Shown here piece after piece: positions 33,126-43,648 of a stretch of DNA of 64,000 bases. Under the pieces are notes generated by a model that saw only the letters and a program-made list of their open reading frames with translations, was not told the origin of the DNA and did not search any database. Numbering within the stretch: position 1 is the stretch's first letter; the number at the start of each line of letters is the position of its first letter. Origin of the DNA: Cryptomeria japonica (Eukaryota; Streptophyta; Pinopsida; Cupressales; Cupressaceae); contig NC_081405.1 in the NCBI RefSeq assembly GCF_030272615.1, positions 21,556,047 to 21,620,046 of the forward strand, in the 5' to 3' direction. The position numbers and the translations under genes were made by a program.

Positions 33126-36100
33126 TTATGTGTAGAACCTGCGAAGATGCATGTTGTTGATAGGATCCTCCAAGGGTTCACCTTCTGTAGTTGAGAGCTG
33201 ATATGCCCCAGATCCATATACTGCTGTGATGATGTAAGGACCAAGCCAGTTGGGTTCAAATTTGCCCTTCTTATCTCTGTCTTGCTGATTCTTGGGGTTC
33301 TCTCTGAGGACTAAGTCACCTACCTCAAATGTGTGAGGCTTGACCTTGTGATTGTAACTGCGACTCATTCTTTGTTGGTAAGCCTTGAGATGATTAAAAG
33401 CAGTGTGTCGTCGTTCCTCCAGCAGTTCTAGTTCTTGTAAGTGAGAGACCCTGTAGTCTTCATCGTTGATTATGTTTCTCAAGGAGACCCGTAAAGAAGG
33501 TAACTCGACCTCAATAGGCAAGATGGCTTCAGCGCCATAGACAAGTGAGTAGGGTGTAGCTCCTGTAGGTGTGCGGACACTTGTGCGGTAGGCCCAAAGT
33601 GCAGGATTGAGTTGGACATGCCAGTTACGGCCAGCGTCATCGACTATCTTTTTAAGGATTTTAAGAATTGTTTTGTTAGATGCCTCAGCTTGGCCATTAC
33701 CTTGGGGGTAGTATGGTGTGGAGAAATGGTGAGAGATATGGAAGCGCTCACAGAGTTCACGAACATCCTGGTTCTTGAAAGGACGCCCGTTGTCAGTGAT
33801 AATGGAAGTAGGAATCCCGTATCGGCAAATGATGTAGTTCAGGATGAAAGTAGCGATTTTTTTCCCAGTAACTTGTGTGAGAGGCACGGCTTCAATCCAC
33901 TTTGTGAAATATTCTATGGCTGTGATAATGAATTTATGTCCATTGGAAGAAGGAGGGTGAATCTTGCCTATGAGATCGAGTCCCCACTGACAGAAGGGCC
34001 AAGGAGATGCAAGTGGCTGTAGTTCCTATGCTGGTGCATGTATAAGGTCTCCATGAATTTGACACTGCTTACACTTCTTGACAAACTGATATGCATCTTT
34101 TTCCATAGTAGGCCAATAGTATCCAGTCCTGATGAGTTTCTTGGCCAAGGTAGGACCACTAGTATGCGGACCACATATCCCTTCGTGTACTTCTCGTAAT
34201 GCAATCTGAGCTTCATCACTCTCTACACATCTAAGGAGGGTGCCATCTAGACCTCGTCGGTATAGGATATCAGCTAGGATAACGTATCGGGAGGATTGGC
34301 GAATGAAAGTGCGGCGTTGGTTGTTCGATAGATCGGGAGGTAAGATATTGTCGCGAAGGTATGTGAATATGGAACCATATAACTGGGATTCAGGACCAAC
34401 AACACATATCATTTCCGTAGGAGTGATCTCATATGAAGGAATCAGCAGGTTGTCTACCAGGAACTCATAGCAGGTCTCATTTTGCGGTAGATCAATGAGC
34501 GAAGCAATTGTAGCCATGGCATCTGCAGCACGATTCTGTTCTCTTGGTATCTGCTCAAACTCTATCTTTACAAAGTGCTGTTTCAGATCATCTACCAGTT
34601 GTTTGTAAGGCATTAGCTTTTCATCTTTTGTTTGATAATCATCAGTTACTTGACGGATGACAAGTTGAGAATCTCCAAAAACATGAAGTTCTTGGATCTT
34701 CCACTGAACTGCAATTCTTAGCCCAATTGTTAATGCCTTGTATTCCGCTATATTTTTGGTGCAAGGAAATGATAAGCGGTATGACTTTGGTATAGAATCG
34801 CCCTGGGGAGTTATAAAAAGTATACCTGCTCCTGCCCCATGCTGTGTGTATGAGCCGTCAAAATATAATTGCCATGGCTTTGCAGGTGATATCGTTAGAA
34901 TGGACTCATCTGGAAATTCTGACTGTAGAGGAACATCATCTATCATGGGAGCATCTGCCAGTTGATCTGCGATGGCTTGTCCTTTTATAGCTTTTCTGTC
35001 CACGTATTCAATGTCGAATTCACTCAAGATCATTACCCACTTGGCCAGCCGCCCAGTAAGTGTAGCTTTGTTGAGAAGATATTTTAGTGGATCAATTCTG
35101 GCAATCAACCTAGTCTTGTGAGTGAGCATATAATGTCGTAATTTCTGTGAAGCAAAGACCACAGTGAGACATGCACGCTCAATTGGTGTGTAGTTCAGCT
35201 CATATCCCACCAATGTGCGACTGATATAGTAGACCGCTTTTTCCTTGCCGTCAGGTATTTGCTGTGCTAAAAGTGCCCCCAGTGCTGTTGGAGTAGCTGA
35301 TATGTAAAGTAGCAATGGTTGATCTGGAATTGGTGGCATCAAAACTGGCGGGTTCAAAAGATAGTCTTTGAGCGCCTGAAAAACCTATTGACAGTTCTCA
35401 TCCCATTTGAACTTGATGTTTTTGTGTAGCAGGTGCTGGAAAGGGTTACACTTATCTGCAAGTTGTGCTATGAATCTTCGTATGGACTGGAGTCTCCCTT
35501 GTAAAGACCGAAGTTGACTGATATTCTTGGGTGGTGGCATGTCCAAAATAGCCTTGACCTTCACTGGATCAGCTTCTATTCCTCTTTTAGACACAATGAA
35601 TCCTAGGAGCTTCCCGGAGGTTACTCCAAAGACACATTTCTTTGGATTTAGTCTTACCTTGTATTTTTCCAGCCGATCAAAGACAACTGAAAGTATGTTC
35701 AAGTGTGTATCTCTGTCTATTGATTTTCCCAAAAGATCATCAACATAATCTTCCATGGTTATGTGCATGAGATCATGGAAGATAGTAGTCATAGCTCGTT
35801 GATACGTGGCACCTGCATTTTTCAGCCCAAAGGGCATGACATTCCAACAGAAGGTTCCCCATGGACAAGTAAATGATGTTTTATGTTGATCTTTGGGTGC
35901 TATCCTGATTTGATTATATCCATAAAATCCATCCATTAAGGATAACATCTCATGGCCTGCTGTGAGATCAACAATTAAATCAATGTTTGGTAATGGGAAA
36001 TCGTCCTTTGGACAAGCCTTGTTGATATCCCTGAAGTCTGTACATATTCGGATGTTGCGATCTGGTTTGCTAACAGGTACTAAGTTGGAAATCCATTCGG

Positions 36101-36752
36101 GATAATCAATTGGGCGTATGAATCTGACATCCAGTAATTTCTCCAGCTCTGCCTTGACTAATAATGCCACTTGTGGATGCATTTTCCTCAATTTCTGCTT
36201 TACTGGTTTTGCCCCCGGTTTGACTGTTAAATGATGCATTACTAAATCCGGGTCTAGTCCAGGCATATCAGCATAAGACCATGCGAAGTTGATTTGTCAT
36301 TCCTTAAAGAAGCCTATGAATCTTGCTCTCTCGGCCTCTGTCAATGATTGAGCCAAAAATATGTTATGTGGAACCTCTGCTGTGCCAATGTTTGTCTTTA
36401 TAGTCTCCTCTACCAACATGGATGATTTTTCCTCGTATGATGCTGGGAGAATGTCAAGCCTTCCATCTTCAGGCGCCTCAGAGAGGTTTTCACCCTCAGA
36501 TACGTCCTTTCTTTTTACTTTTTCGGAGTCAGATAGCGCCACAGTGTGGTTTTCGCCATAAGACCCTTGTTTTGTTTTTATTTTCACATTTTTGCGACTA
36601 GAAGGCCCGACACCCTCACCAAAGTATGCCATGTTATTAAGCTCTATGGCGTATCCTGCTTTATGGTCTCCAGGAGGAAGATCATTGCGAATGCCAAGAT
36701 AATCGACAATAGCTTCGTCATTTTGAAATGTATCAAGCTGTGCTGGTCCATC
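33126..36752 (-). pseudogene. E6 pol: RT, RNase H, second RNase H, integrase
   Basis: It continues the gag frame; in-frame stops are only 36753 (TAG), 36297 (TGA), 35385 (TAG) and 34026 (TAG). RT carries CTDFRDINKACPKDDFPLPN and the catalytic YVDD (about 35730). An RNase H follows (LLYISATPTALGALLAQQ, near 35300). Then comes a second one with YFDGSYTQHGAGAG, AEYKAL, GDSQLVI and NRAADA, giving a full D-E-D-D set; this extra, archaeal-type RNase H is a Tat trait. Integrase has the HHCC zinc site (about 34190-34060) and the D, D, E residues in GLDLIG, TDNG and NGQAEASN. The final stop is at 33126. All four stops fit C-to-T from CAG or CGA. Confidence 0.92.
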
Positions 36753-39700
36753 CTAATCCCAGTCAATGAGTTGGGGGTGAACAAGGGGAAGGTCTTTAGT
36801 GTTTTTAGAGTCCGCAAGGCTAATAGTGAAGATGTGGTTATATTCAGGTATGTCCAGATAGTCATCGAGGTCGTCAATGGCACTCTCCTCATCAGTTTCG
36901 ATCGTGAGTGAGTCCAAATCATCATCACTAGTAGCACCCTCAGGGACAGGTGTCCTCATCCTATGTGATCTTGACCTAGGGCCTTGAAACGACGACTGTG
37001 CGGGATCCTCATGGGTCGGTTCTTGACCAACTCTGAATTTCTTGTAAAACTCCTCCTCCTCTGTAGGTTCCTCTGGCTCTCTAAATGTCTCGTTGAGCTC
37101 ATAGTCGCTGGAGGATTTGTCTGAACCCCATTCCCATTCATTGGAATCTGTAGAATAGTCATTTTCTTGTTGAACTTCAGCCACTTTGACTCGCCATATC
37201 TGTTTTGTTCTTTTATTGTGAATCTTGGGATTTAGAAAACCAAGCCCCTTGGAGCGTTCCCTTCTTGTAGTTAGCTCAGGTTGTAAAGGCTCCATGACAC
37301 CTTCTTTGCGTAGTCCAAGAGGACTTTTTCCATCATACCCGAATCTTTGCAGAATTTTGAAACCTTTGCCATAGTTCTCACAGGGTATTATAATTTGATC
37401 ATGTGTATCCTCTTCAGCGTCCTTATATAGCATTTTATATAAATTTTCTTCCTCTAGTTCGCCCCATTTTTGAAAGACGGTAGGATCCCATTTGAGTAGC
37501 ATGATGGAGATTTGCTTATTAGGATGTGGCCTCCCATATTCCTTGGGGGAGTTCATGACTTGTCGTAAGAACATTGTTTGATTCAGAGTGTATTCTCCCA
37601 TGCCTTTGTCTTGAAACTTGGCTCTAAGTTCACCTTGTTTGGATGTCGAGGGCTTTAATGACTCAGGATCAATATATGCTGAAGAAGGAGTAGCTTCACG
37701 ATTGCTGGGAATGATAGTCTCAGTATGTGATCTCAAGTTATTGCAATATATGAATGGATTTGGATCACCATTGACCGTTACCTCAACTCCATTATGAGGA
37801 AACTTAATGCATTGGTGGTATGTTGATGGGACTGCCCTCATTTCATGAATCCACGGACGTCCTAGCAATATGTTATACGTGAGGTCTAGATCTAGGACTT
37901 GACAAACCATGTCCTTTGTGACTGGCCCTATTCTTAGTGGTAATATGACCGTGCCCTTGGACGAACGCTCTTCATCATCATAAGCCTTAATAGTGATTTG
38001 GTTTGTAGAGTTTACAGCTTTGTCAGAATATCCCAATTGTCTGATGGTGCTCAATGTACAAATATTAAGACCTGCTCCTCCATCTATTAGGACTCGTTTT
38101 ATTCGGTGTTTATGTATGAAGGCTTCAATGTGTAGAGGTGCATTATGAGGCTGACTTATGGAGGCATCATCGGCTTCTGTAAATGTGAGGGAGTGTGGAA
38201 CGGATAGGTATCCCACCATGGCTTGAAACTGGTCCACGTTCAGATCAGTAGGGACAGCAGTATCTCTCAAGGTTTTGTCAAGGACAGCTTTATGTGCAGG
38301 AGATATACGTAAGAGCTCAAGAATAGAGATGAGTGCGGGTGTTTTCCCTAATTGTTCTACAAGGTCGTACTCAGGCTTGGTAGATGAAAGATTGGTATTC
38401 TTGGTAGAGGCACCTGGCAATGTGATCTTACCTCGACGGGTTGTAACATGACATTCAGAGGTAGATGCGGACGAAGATCCCACACCTTTTAGGACAATTT
38501 TGGGTCTTTGAGAAGGATTCTCAGGATTTTTGTTTTTGATAGTAATGGTAGAAATATGATTGTCCATTGAGATGTGATTAATAGTGGAATCATAATTGTA
38601 AGATGCTCTAGTGTAATTGGCTTGATCATCTGTGACTTTGCCTTTTCCCTTGTCATGTTTTGGGAATGGTTCCTTAAACACCTCATGCTCTTGGTTAGAT
38701 GAATGTCCCTCAATCTCAATATCTCCTCTGTCAATGAGATCTTGCACAATGTTTTTCAATCGATGGCAATTACTTGTCTTATGACCCTTGCTCTTATGAA
38801 ATTCGCAAAATTCATCATCATTCCACCAATTCGGTTTTACCTTTGGTTCATATGGAGGAAAATCTGGGACCGTGATCACTTTGTTTGCTACAAGCTTTTT
38901 GAATACTGATTCAAGTGGTTCTCCCAATGGAGTATACTTCCTTCGTGGTTTGGAAGCTGTTTGATTGTTCACCTGATTGTTGGTAGAATTTGATCCAGAA
39001 AAGACAAACTTTGGTCTCACTGTATTGGCATCAACAACGCCATCATTAACTGTATTCTTGTTCTTGTTCCAAAATTTTGGTTTGTCCTTTCCTTTGAAGT
39101 CCTCTTTGTTTTCTTTAAATAGTTTGATAACTCCTTGTTCAATTAAGACTTTTTCTGTTGCTAGGCCCTTTTCAATGACATCCTTGAATGTAGACAAACA
39201 AGCTTTTCTGAGATCATAGCCAATAGCTTTATTAACGTTTTGTGTGAACATCTCCACCATCTGTTTTTGCGGGATTTCACAAGAGCATCGGCTAGCTAGG
39301 TTTCTCCATCTCTGTAAAAATGTTGCGAAAGATTCTCCTTCTTTTTGTTTCGTATTGCACAAGGTAGTAACTGAGACATCTGTTTCAATGTTGTAAGAGA
39401 AATGTTGAATGAATGCTTCTGCCAAGTCGCCCCATGACTTAATACCGGGAGGTAATTGAGAAAACCATTCCATAGCTTGATCTCCTAAGCTCTGTGGGAA
39501 CAACCTCATTAAGTATGTTTCTTCTGCCACTACCTCAATACAAGCTGTGAAGAATTGTCTTATGTGTGCCTCGGGGTCTCCTCTCCCTCTATATTTGTCA
39601 AATTTTGGTGTTACAAAGTGCGGAGGAAACGGAGGCATTGGAATGCTCTTATCGAAGGGATAAGGGCATATATCTCTCATAGTATAGGTGGGTTTTGATG

Positions 39701-40634
39701 TGCCCATGTCTTCCACTTTCTTTTGTAGATCTCTAATTTGTTGCTCCAAATTATTTTTGGGAGGAGATGGATTTCTTGTAGCATATCCCATGTTTGAAAC
39801 ACCTATTTGAGGAGGAGCTTGCTGCATATATGGATGATACTGATCGTAGACATGTCCATATGGAGGTCTATATTGTTGCGACATATATGGAGCACTTGGC
39901 ATAACTTCTTGTTGGGGGACCCCATATCTGTTTTGCGTATATAAACCATATTCAAGAGGCCTTTCATTTTCCATTGTGTTGCCCCCAATTTTGACATGGG
40001 GTCTCCTTGTGTCAAAATTTTGAGGATGTCCTTGAGTATCCACTCGTCTTGATGGATCTAAACCTTGAGCATGTGTTTGAGCATAGGGCCTCCATGAGGG
40101 TCTTTGATTGTAAGTATCATATGCTTGAGCTTGTGTATGTGGGATCTTTGGTTTTTGAAGCAAAACTGATGGTGACTCCGGCATCATATTATTCGGTCCT
40201 CTATTTCCTCCACTATTTGGTCTCCTTTGATCCATGTTGAGTTGAGTTTGCTGTGAGGGTCGACTTTCCATAAGTTGAGATAAGTCAAAATCATGTGGTA
40301 TTTTAGCTCCACTTTGTGCCATCATGTTTAAAAAGTATTGACGATCTCTCCTCATTATCTCTTCAACCAATCTATTGAATTGAGGATCCATTATGGATTC
40401 TTGTATGTCTGCTGATAGTATTGAAGAATTGTCCACTGTGTCATTGTGTGTAGCATTGTTTATAGTGTTTGCGCTCTCCACATTTGGATTGTGTCTATAA
40501 ACATTCATGTCTGGTAATGTAGTGTGCTCAGGATTGTAGAATAGATCATTGTCATACTCATAAGAACTCATGTTTACAGATTCTTGAGCTTCTTTAGCTA
40601 TTCTCCTAGATTTTTGAAGGCGAGTTTCAACCAT
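36753..40634 (-). CDS. E6 gag-protease-G-patch part of the polyprotein
   Basis: An intact 1293-codon stretch from ATG at 40634 to the TAG at 36753; upstream of the ATG the frame closes. Residues about 350-500 are the retrotransposon gag domain (PEAHIRQFFTACIEVV, LGDQAMEWFSQLP, FATFLQRWRNLASRC). A CX2HX4-type zinc motif, CEFHKSKGHKTSNC, lies near 608-622. The aspartic protease carries VLIDGGAGLNIC near 846 (DGG where DSG/DTG is usual) and LLGRPWIHEM near 927. A G-patch, GFKILQRFGYDGKSPLGL, lies near 1088-1105. The N-terminal 300 residues are Gln/Pro/Tyr-rich and look disordered. Stop 36753 lies just after an acidic linker; pol continues in the same frame, so in the parent it was one polyprotein. 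Confidence 0.9.
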   Translation of the reverse strand: MVETRLQKSRRIAKEAQESVNMSSYEYDNDLFYNPEHTTLPDMNVYRHNPNVESANTINNATHNDTVDNSSILSADIQESIMDPQFNRLVEEIMRRDRQYFLNMMAQSGAKIPHDFDLSQLMESRPSQQTQLNMDQRRPNSGGNRGPNNMMPESPSVLLQKPKIPHTQAQAYDTYNQRPSWRPYAQTHAQGLDPSRRVDTQGHPQNFDTRRPHVKIGGNTMENERPLEYGLYTQNRYGVPQQEVMPSAPYMSQQYRPPYGHVYDQYHPYMQQAPPQIGVSNMGYATRNPSPPKNNLEQQIRDLQKKVEDMGTSKPTYTMRDICPYPFDKSIPMPPFPPHFVTPKFDKYRGRGDPEAHIRQFFTACIEVVAEETYLMRLFPQSLGDQAMEWFSQLPPGIKSWGDLAEAFIQHFSYNIETDVSVTTLCNTKQKEGESFATFLQRWRNLASRCSCEIPQKQMVEMFTQNVNKAIGYDLRKACLSTFKDVIEKGLATEKVLIEQGVIKLFKENKEDFKGKDKPKFWNKNKNTVNDGVVDANTVRPKFVFSGSNSTNNQVNNQTASKPRRKYTPLGEPLESVFKKLVANKVITVPDFPPYEPKVKPNWWNDDEFCEFHKSKGHKTSNCHRLKNIVQDLIDRGDIEIEGHSSNQEHEVFKEPFPKHDKGKGKVTDDQANYTRASYNYDSTINHISMDNHISTITIKNKNPENPSQRPKIVLKGVGSSSASTSECHVTTRRGKITLPGASTKNTNLSSTKPEYDLVEQLGKTPALISILELLRISPAHKAVLDKTLRDTAVPTDLNVDQFQAMVGYLSVPHSLTFTEADDASISQPHNAPLHIEAFIHKHRIKRVLIDGGAGLNICTLSTIRQLGYSDKAVNSTNQITIKAYDDEERSSKGTVILPLRIGPVTKDMVCQVLDLDLTYNILLGRPWIHEMRAVPSTYHQCIKFPHNGVEVTVNGDPNPFIYCNNLRSHTETIIPSNREATPSSAYIDPESLKPSTSKQGELRAKFQDKGMGEYTLNQTMFLRQVMNSPKEYGRPHPNKQISIMLLKWDPTVFQKWGELEEENLYKMLYKDAEEDTHDQIIIPCENYGKGFKILQRFGYDGKSPLGLRKEGVMEPLQPELTTRRERSKGLGFLNPKIHNKRTKQIWRVKVAEVQQENDYSTDSNEWEWGSDKSSSDYELNETFREPEEPTEEEEFYKKFRVGQEPTHEDPAQSSFQGPRSRSHRMRTPVPEGATSDDDLDSLTIETDEESAIDDLDDYLDIPEYNHIFTISLADSKNTKDLPLVHPQLIDWD

Positions 40635-41124
40635 GAACTAAGTGTTAGACCAAGATGTGAGAAACTAGATGAAAATGACAAGAGTATGGAAGACCAAGAG
40701 TTGTATGGAGTGTAAATGAATCTTGAGGTGTACTTGCAATGTCCAAAGTGTAAGACCAAGTATGTAAGTAGTAGAGTAGGTGTGACTTCCAAAGAGAGGA
40801 TAGTTTCTCTTGATGAGGTAAGCTGACCTTGACTCTAAGTAACACCAAATGAGACCCAAAGGTAAGAAACCTTGATGAGGGACCACTTAGCAAAGTGTAG
40901 TAGTATGTAGTGTGTTGAAAGAGTATAGTGAGGACAAGCAAGTGACCTTTTGACTCAAGTTTAGACAATTGTGAATGTAAAATGAGGTATGAAGCAATGA
41001 TGGACTATGTGAAACCTTAGAACAGGCTGAATGCTAGATTAAACCTGAAGAGACAACCTAGGAAGCTCAAATATGCCAAAACTGATTTTCTTTGTTTGCT
41101 TGACTGTTAAAGTTTTCAAATCCT

Positions 41125-41275
41125 GACACAGACGCCTCTGTATACTTCACAGACGCGGTTTTAAGACACAGACGCTACTCTGTTTGACGCAGACGCTGTT
41201 AAAAACACAGACGCTATTCTGTACTTCACAGACGTGTTTATCCGACATAGACGTGGTTTGAACAGACACAGACGC
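41125..41275 (-). repeat. Gag-proximal CGCGTCTGTG cluster in the E6 leader
   Basis: The plus strand shows CACAGACGC-type units about every 15-22 bp, so the minus-strand RNA carries GCGTCTGTG. The motif matches the PMD intron array in the same orientation relative to each gene. Confidence 0.85.
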
Positions 41276-42484
41276 GTTTCTGTAACCTTAGTGCAATCTT
41301 TCCTATCTGTGAATTTGTTTTGCTGTGACCGAATCTGATTGTTCGACTGTTTTTCGTGACAAGAGGACACAATGTTGATAACTCAATGTTTGCAGACTGT
41401 TTAGACTCCAAAAAGTGTGTTGTTTGATGTAAAAAGTTTTTGCATACACTTGAAGACACAAAAGACACAATGTTTTGCTGTTTTGTTTTGAGTGTTTGAG
41501 TGTTTAGCATAAGACAAGCACAAATCTTAGGGCTGGCCAAGACAATAGTTGGTGATCCCACATAGGGTTTTACCCCCAAGGCTACGCTATTCAGAGCGGA
41601 TACTTAGATGCTTGACCTCACTGGCTCCACCCTCAGCACTCACTTCTCGGGTCAGCCAAGCATCAGTCCCCATGAAAACTCCCCATGGCGAACTTTGTAT
41701 CTCTACTAAGAACCGTATGTGTGTGGGCCGCTACCAGAGGTCCGACCTCCTGTCTCAACAACTAGAAGGATTTGGGCATCTTAAACAAAGAGGTGCTAGT
41801 AAGGGCATCCGCTCGTGTGGCCATACATGCGGCACTTTCAGCTCTGTAAATACAGAAGGCTCCCAGCCGGTAGGGGTTACGCCCTACAAATGATCAAATA
41901 AATTTGATCAAACGGTTTATGGGGAGACATAGTGTCGGTATGAACTAATCAGCACACGTTATCCATAGTTTTCACCATGAATACATTTGATTATAGTGGT
42001 TTGGATGAGGTGGGTTTTCCTCGCTACCACTTGGGTCGTTCTCTTCTCACTAGTAGTCCTAATGACCACACGGGAAGACAGGCCCTCTAAAGAGTAAACA
42101 AAAAGAGCCTATTGCTCAAGACACAAAAGACAATGATTCAATTTTAGTGCACCAATTGAAGTGTTTGCTAAGCTATGAAACAAGGCACACAATAAAAATT
42201 ACAAAACCCTAGCTAAGGCCCTGCAACAAAATTGTTAGTAGTTTGGGTTGTTTCAAATGATAACCCCTTCCTGCAAGCACACAAGTTAGGTAAATTTTAG
42301 AAAACCCAAAAAGACTTTGTGAAAAGGGGCCTTCAACAAAACATATTTAGCCTCCAAAGCAAGCTGCACAAAACCAAGTTAGCTAGATCTGCAAGGTTAG
42401 CCGAAAATAAACCAGATCTGAAACCCTAAGTACAAAATCCGAAAACCCGAATCAAAGAAACTTGAAAAATTTGCAAAACAGAAA

Positions 42485-42745
42485 GCACAGACGCCTTTAT
42501 ACCAGACACAGACGCGTCTGCGCGACACAGACGCTGTTCTATGATTCACAGACGCGATCAAAGGTCACAGACGCGACTCTAGAACGCAGACGCGATAAGA
42601 TCAGTCACAGACGCGGTTAAAATTTTCAGATGCGATTCGGAAAACCTGCAAAAATAAAAATCTGGCAAAACACAGGCGCGATTCACGATATCACAGACGC
42701 TTCTGAAACACAAAAACGTGATCCGAACACTCGCAGACGCGGAAA
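42485..42745 (-). repeat. PBS-proximal CGCGTCTGTG cluster in the E6 leader
   Basis: About 11 CACAGACGCG-like units on the plus strand, several with intact CpG pairs, at irregular spacing of 18-25 bp. They lie within about 370 bp of the 5' LTR. Confidence 0.85.
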
Positions 42746-42834
42746 AAAAACCTAAAATGTCGTCGAAATCGTCCGATCTGCAACTTCAAAAATGCAAAAT
42801 CTGCAACAAAAATGTTAAATGCAAAGGGACAAGA

Positions 42835-42852
42835 GTCCCACCGGACGTGCCA
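42835..42852 (-). other. E6 candidate primer-binding site
   Basis: The minus strand reads TGGCACGTCCGGTGGGAC three bases after the LTR end. Its complement ends in CCA, as a tRNA 3' end must. I cannot name the tRNA with confidence. Confidence 0.6.
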
Positions 42853-42855
42853 AAA

Positions 42856-43643
42856 TGTTTATGGTGAAAATGAATAACAAATAACAACAATATTGAAAGA
42901 CTAAAATGGATTCAACCACTAAACTCTAGCCTAACAATGAACAAAGATCCACCATAACATATGAAGATGACCTAAGACAATGCAAAATAACTCAAAATCA
43001 CAAAGATTATACCATCACATGTCCAATAGGGTTTTGATCTCCATTCTTCCTATCTCCATTGATCTTGTTTGATATATTTGCTCTTAGATTTTTATATGCA
43101 CAAGAGCTCAATAAAGAACGGAATGTGGTTGCAAGTGGAATTGTAGTGTAGCCAAGTACTCCAAAATCAGTCATTAGGATGTGTCATTAGGGTTTGACAA
43201 TGAAGAAAGCATCTCCTTAAATAGAAGACACAATAGGAAATGGAGGGTTAAGATTGAGAGGTGTAAAAAGAGAGGTCGGCTAGGATTAGAGGGTAGGTAT
43301 AATAAATACCAAAATAATGAAAGAGGTAGGTAGTGTAGGAATTAAGAGATGAATGACATGTGTCATGGGTAGAAAAAGATAATGAATTAATTAAATAAAT
43401 AAAGATTTATTTAATTAATAGAAGAAGTAGGACAATTAAATAAATAAAATATTTATTTAATTTAGGAAAGGGATAATTTAAATAAATAAATGTATTTATT
43501 TAAATGAGAAATAAGGCTAGAAGAGGATAAATGAATTAATTAAAATAAATAAAGATTTATTTAATTAATAGAAGAATTAGGCTTAGATAATTAAATAAAT
43601 AAAATATTTATTTAATTAGACATGACAATTTTGAGTGTCTACA
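42856..43643 (-). repeat. E6 5' LTR (788 bp)
   Basis: Begins TGTTTATGGTGAAAATG and ends GAGTGTCTACA on the plus strand; four differences from 27440-28227. It is followed by the TSD GTGAT at 43644-43648. Confidence 0.95.
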
Positions 43644-43648
43644 GTGAT

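Larger units (their letters stand above)
40635..42834 (-). other. E6 5' leader with two CGCGTCTGTG clusters and a GC-rich block
   Basis: A 2.2-kb untranslated leader separates PBS and gag. On the minus strand, CGCGTCTGTG-like units cluster at about 42485-42745 (about 11) and 41125-41275 (about 8). Between them lies a moderately GC-rich block (about 41520-42120) with a perfect 9-bp inverted repeat TGATCAAAT/ATTTGATCA at 41891-41910. Short ORFs here show no known domain. Packaging, dimerisation or translation signals could reside in this leader, but that is inference. Confidence 0.65.
27440..43643 (-). mobile_element. E6: Tat-type Ty3/gypsy retrotransposon with an antisense PMD gene (16.2 kb)
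   Basis: Two 788-bp LTRs differ at only four sites that I could find and are flanked by exact GTGAT. The purine tract at the left LTR and a candidate PBS at the right one show it reads on the minus strand. Order along the minus strand: LTR, 2.2-kb leader, gag-protease-G-patch-RT-RNase H-second RNase H-integrase in one frame, a 1.7-kb spacer, an antisense gene for a plant mobile domain protein, purine tract, LTR. The second RNase H and the extra antisense ORF near the 3' end are known traits of the Tat lineage. It is the youngest element here by LTR identity, yet carries stops in both genes. Confidence 0.93.

Noticed and set aside
41238-41579. Minus-strand ORF of 113 codons in the E6 leader as an extra leader protein
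   Set aside because: It overlaps the CGCGTCTGTG cluster, has no known domain and lacks clear coding character; an upstream ORF is possible but not supported.
41520-41960. Captured rRNA or other structured RNA gene in the E6 leader
   Set aside because: The GC-richer text looked RNA-like at first, but I could not match it to any conserved rRNA, snRNA or tRNA core.
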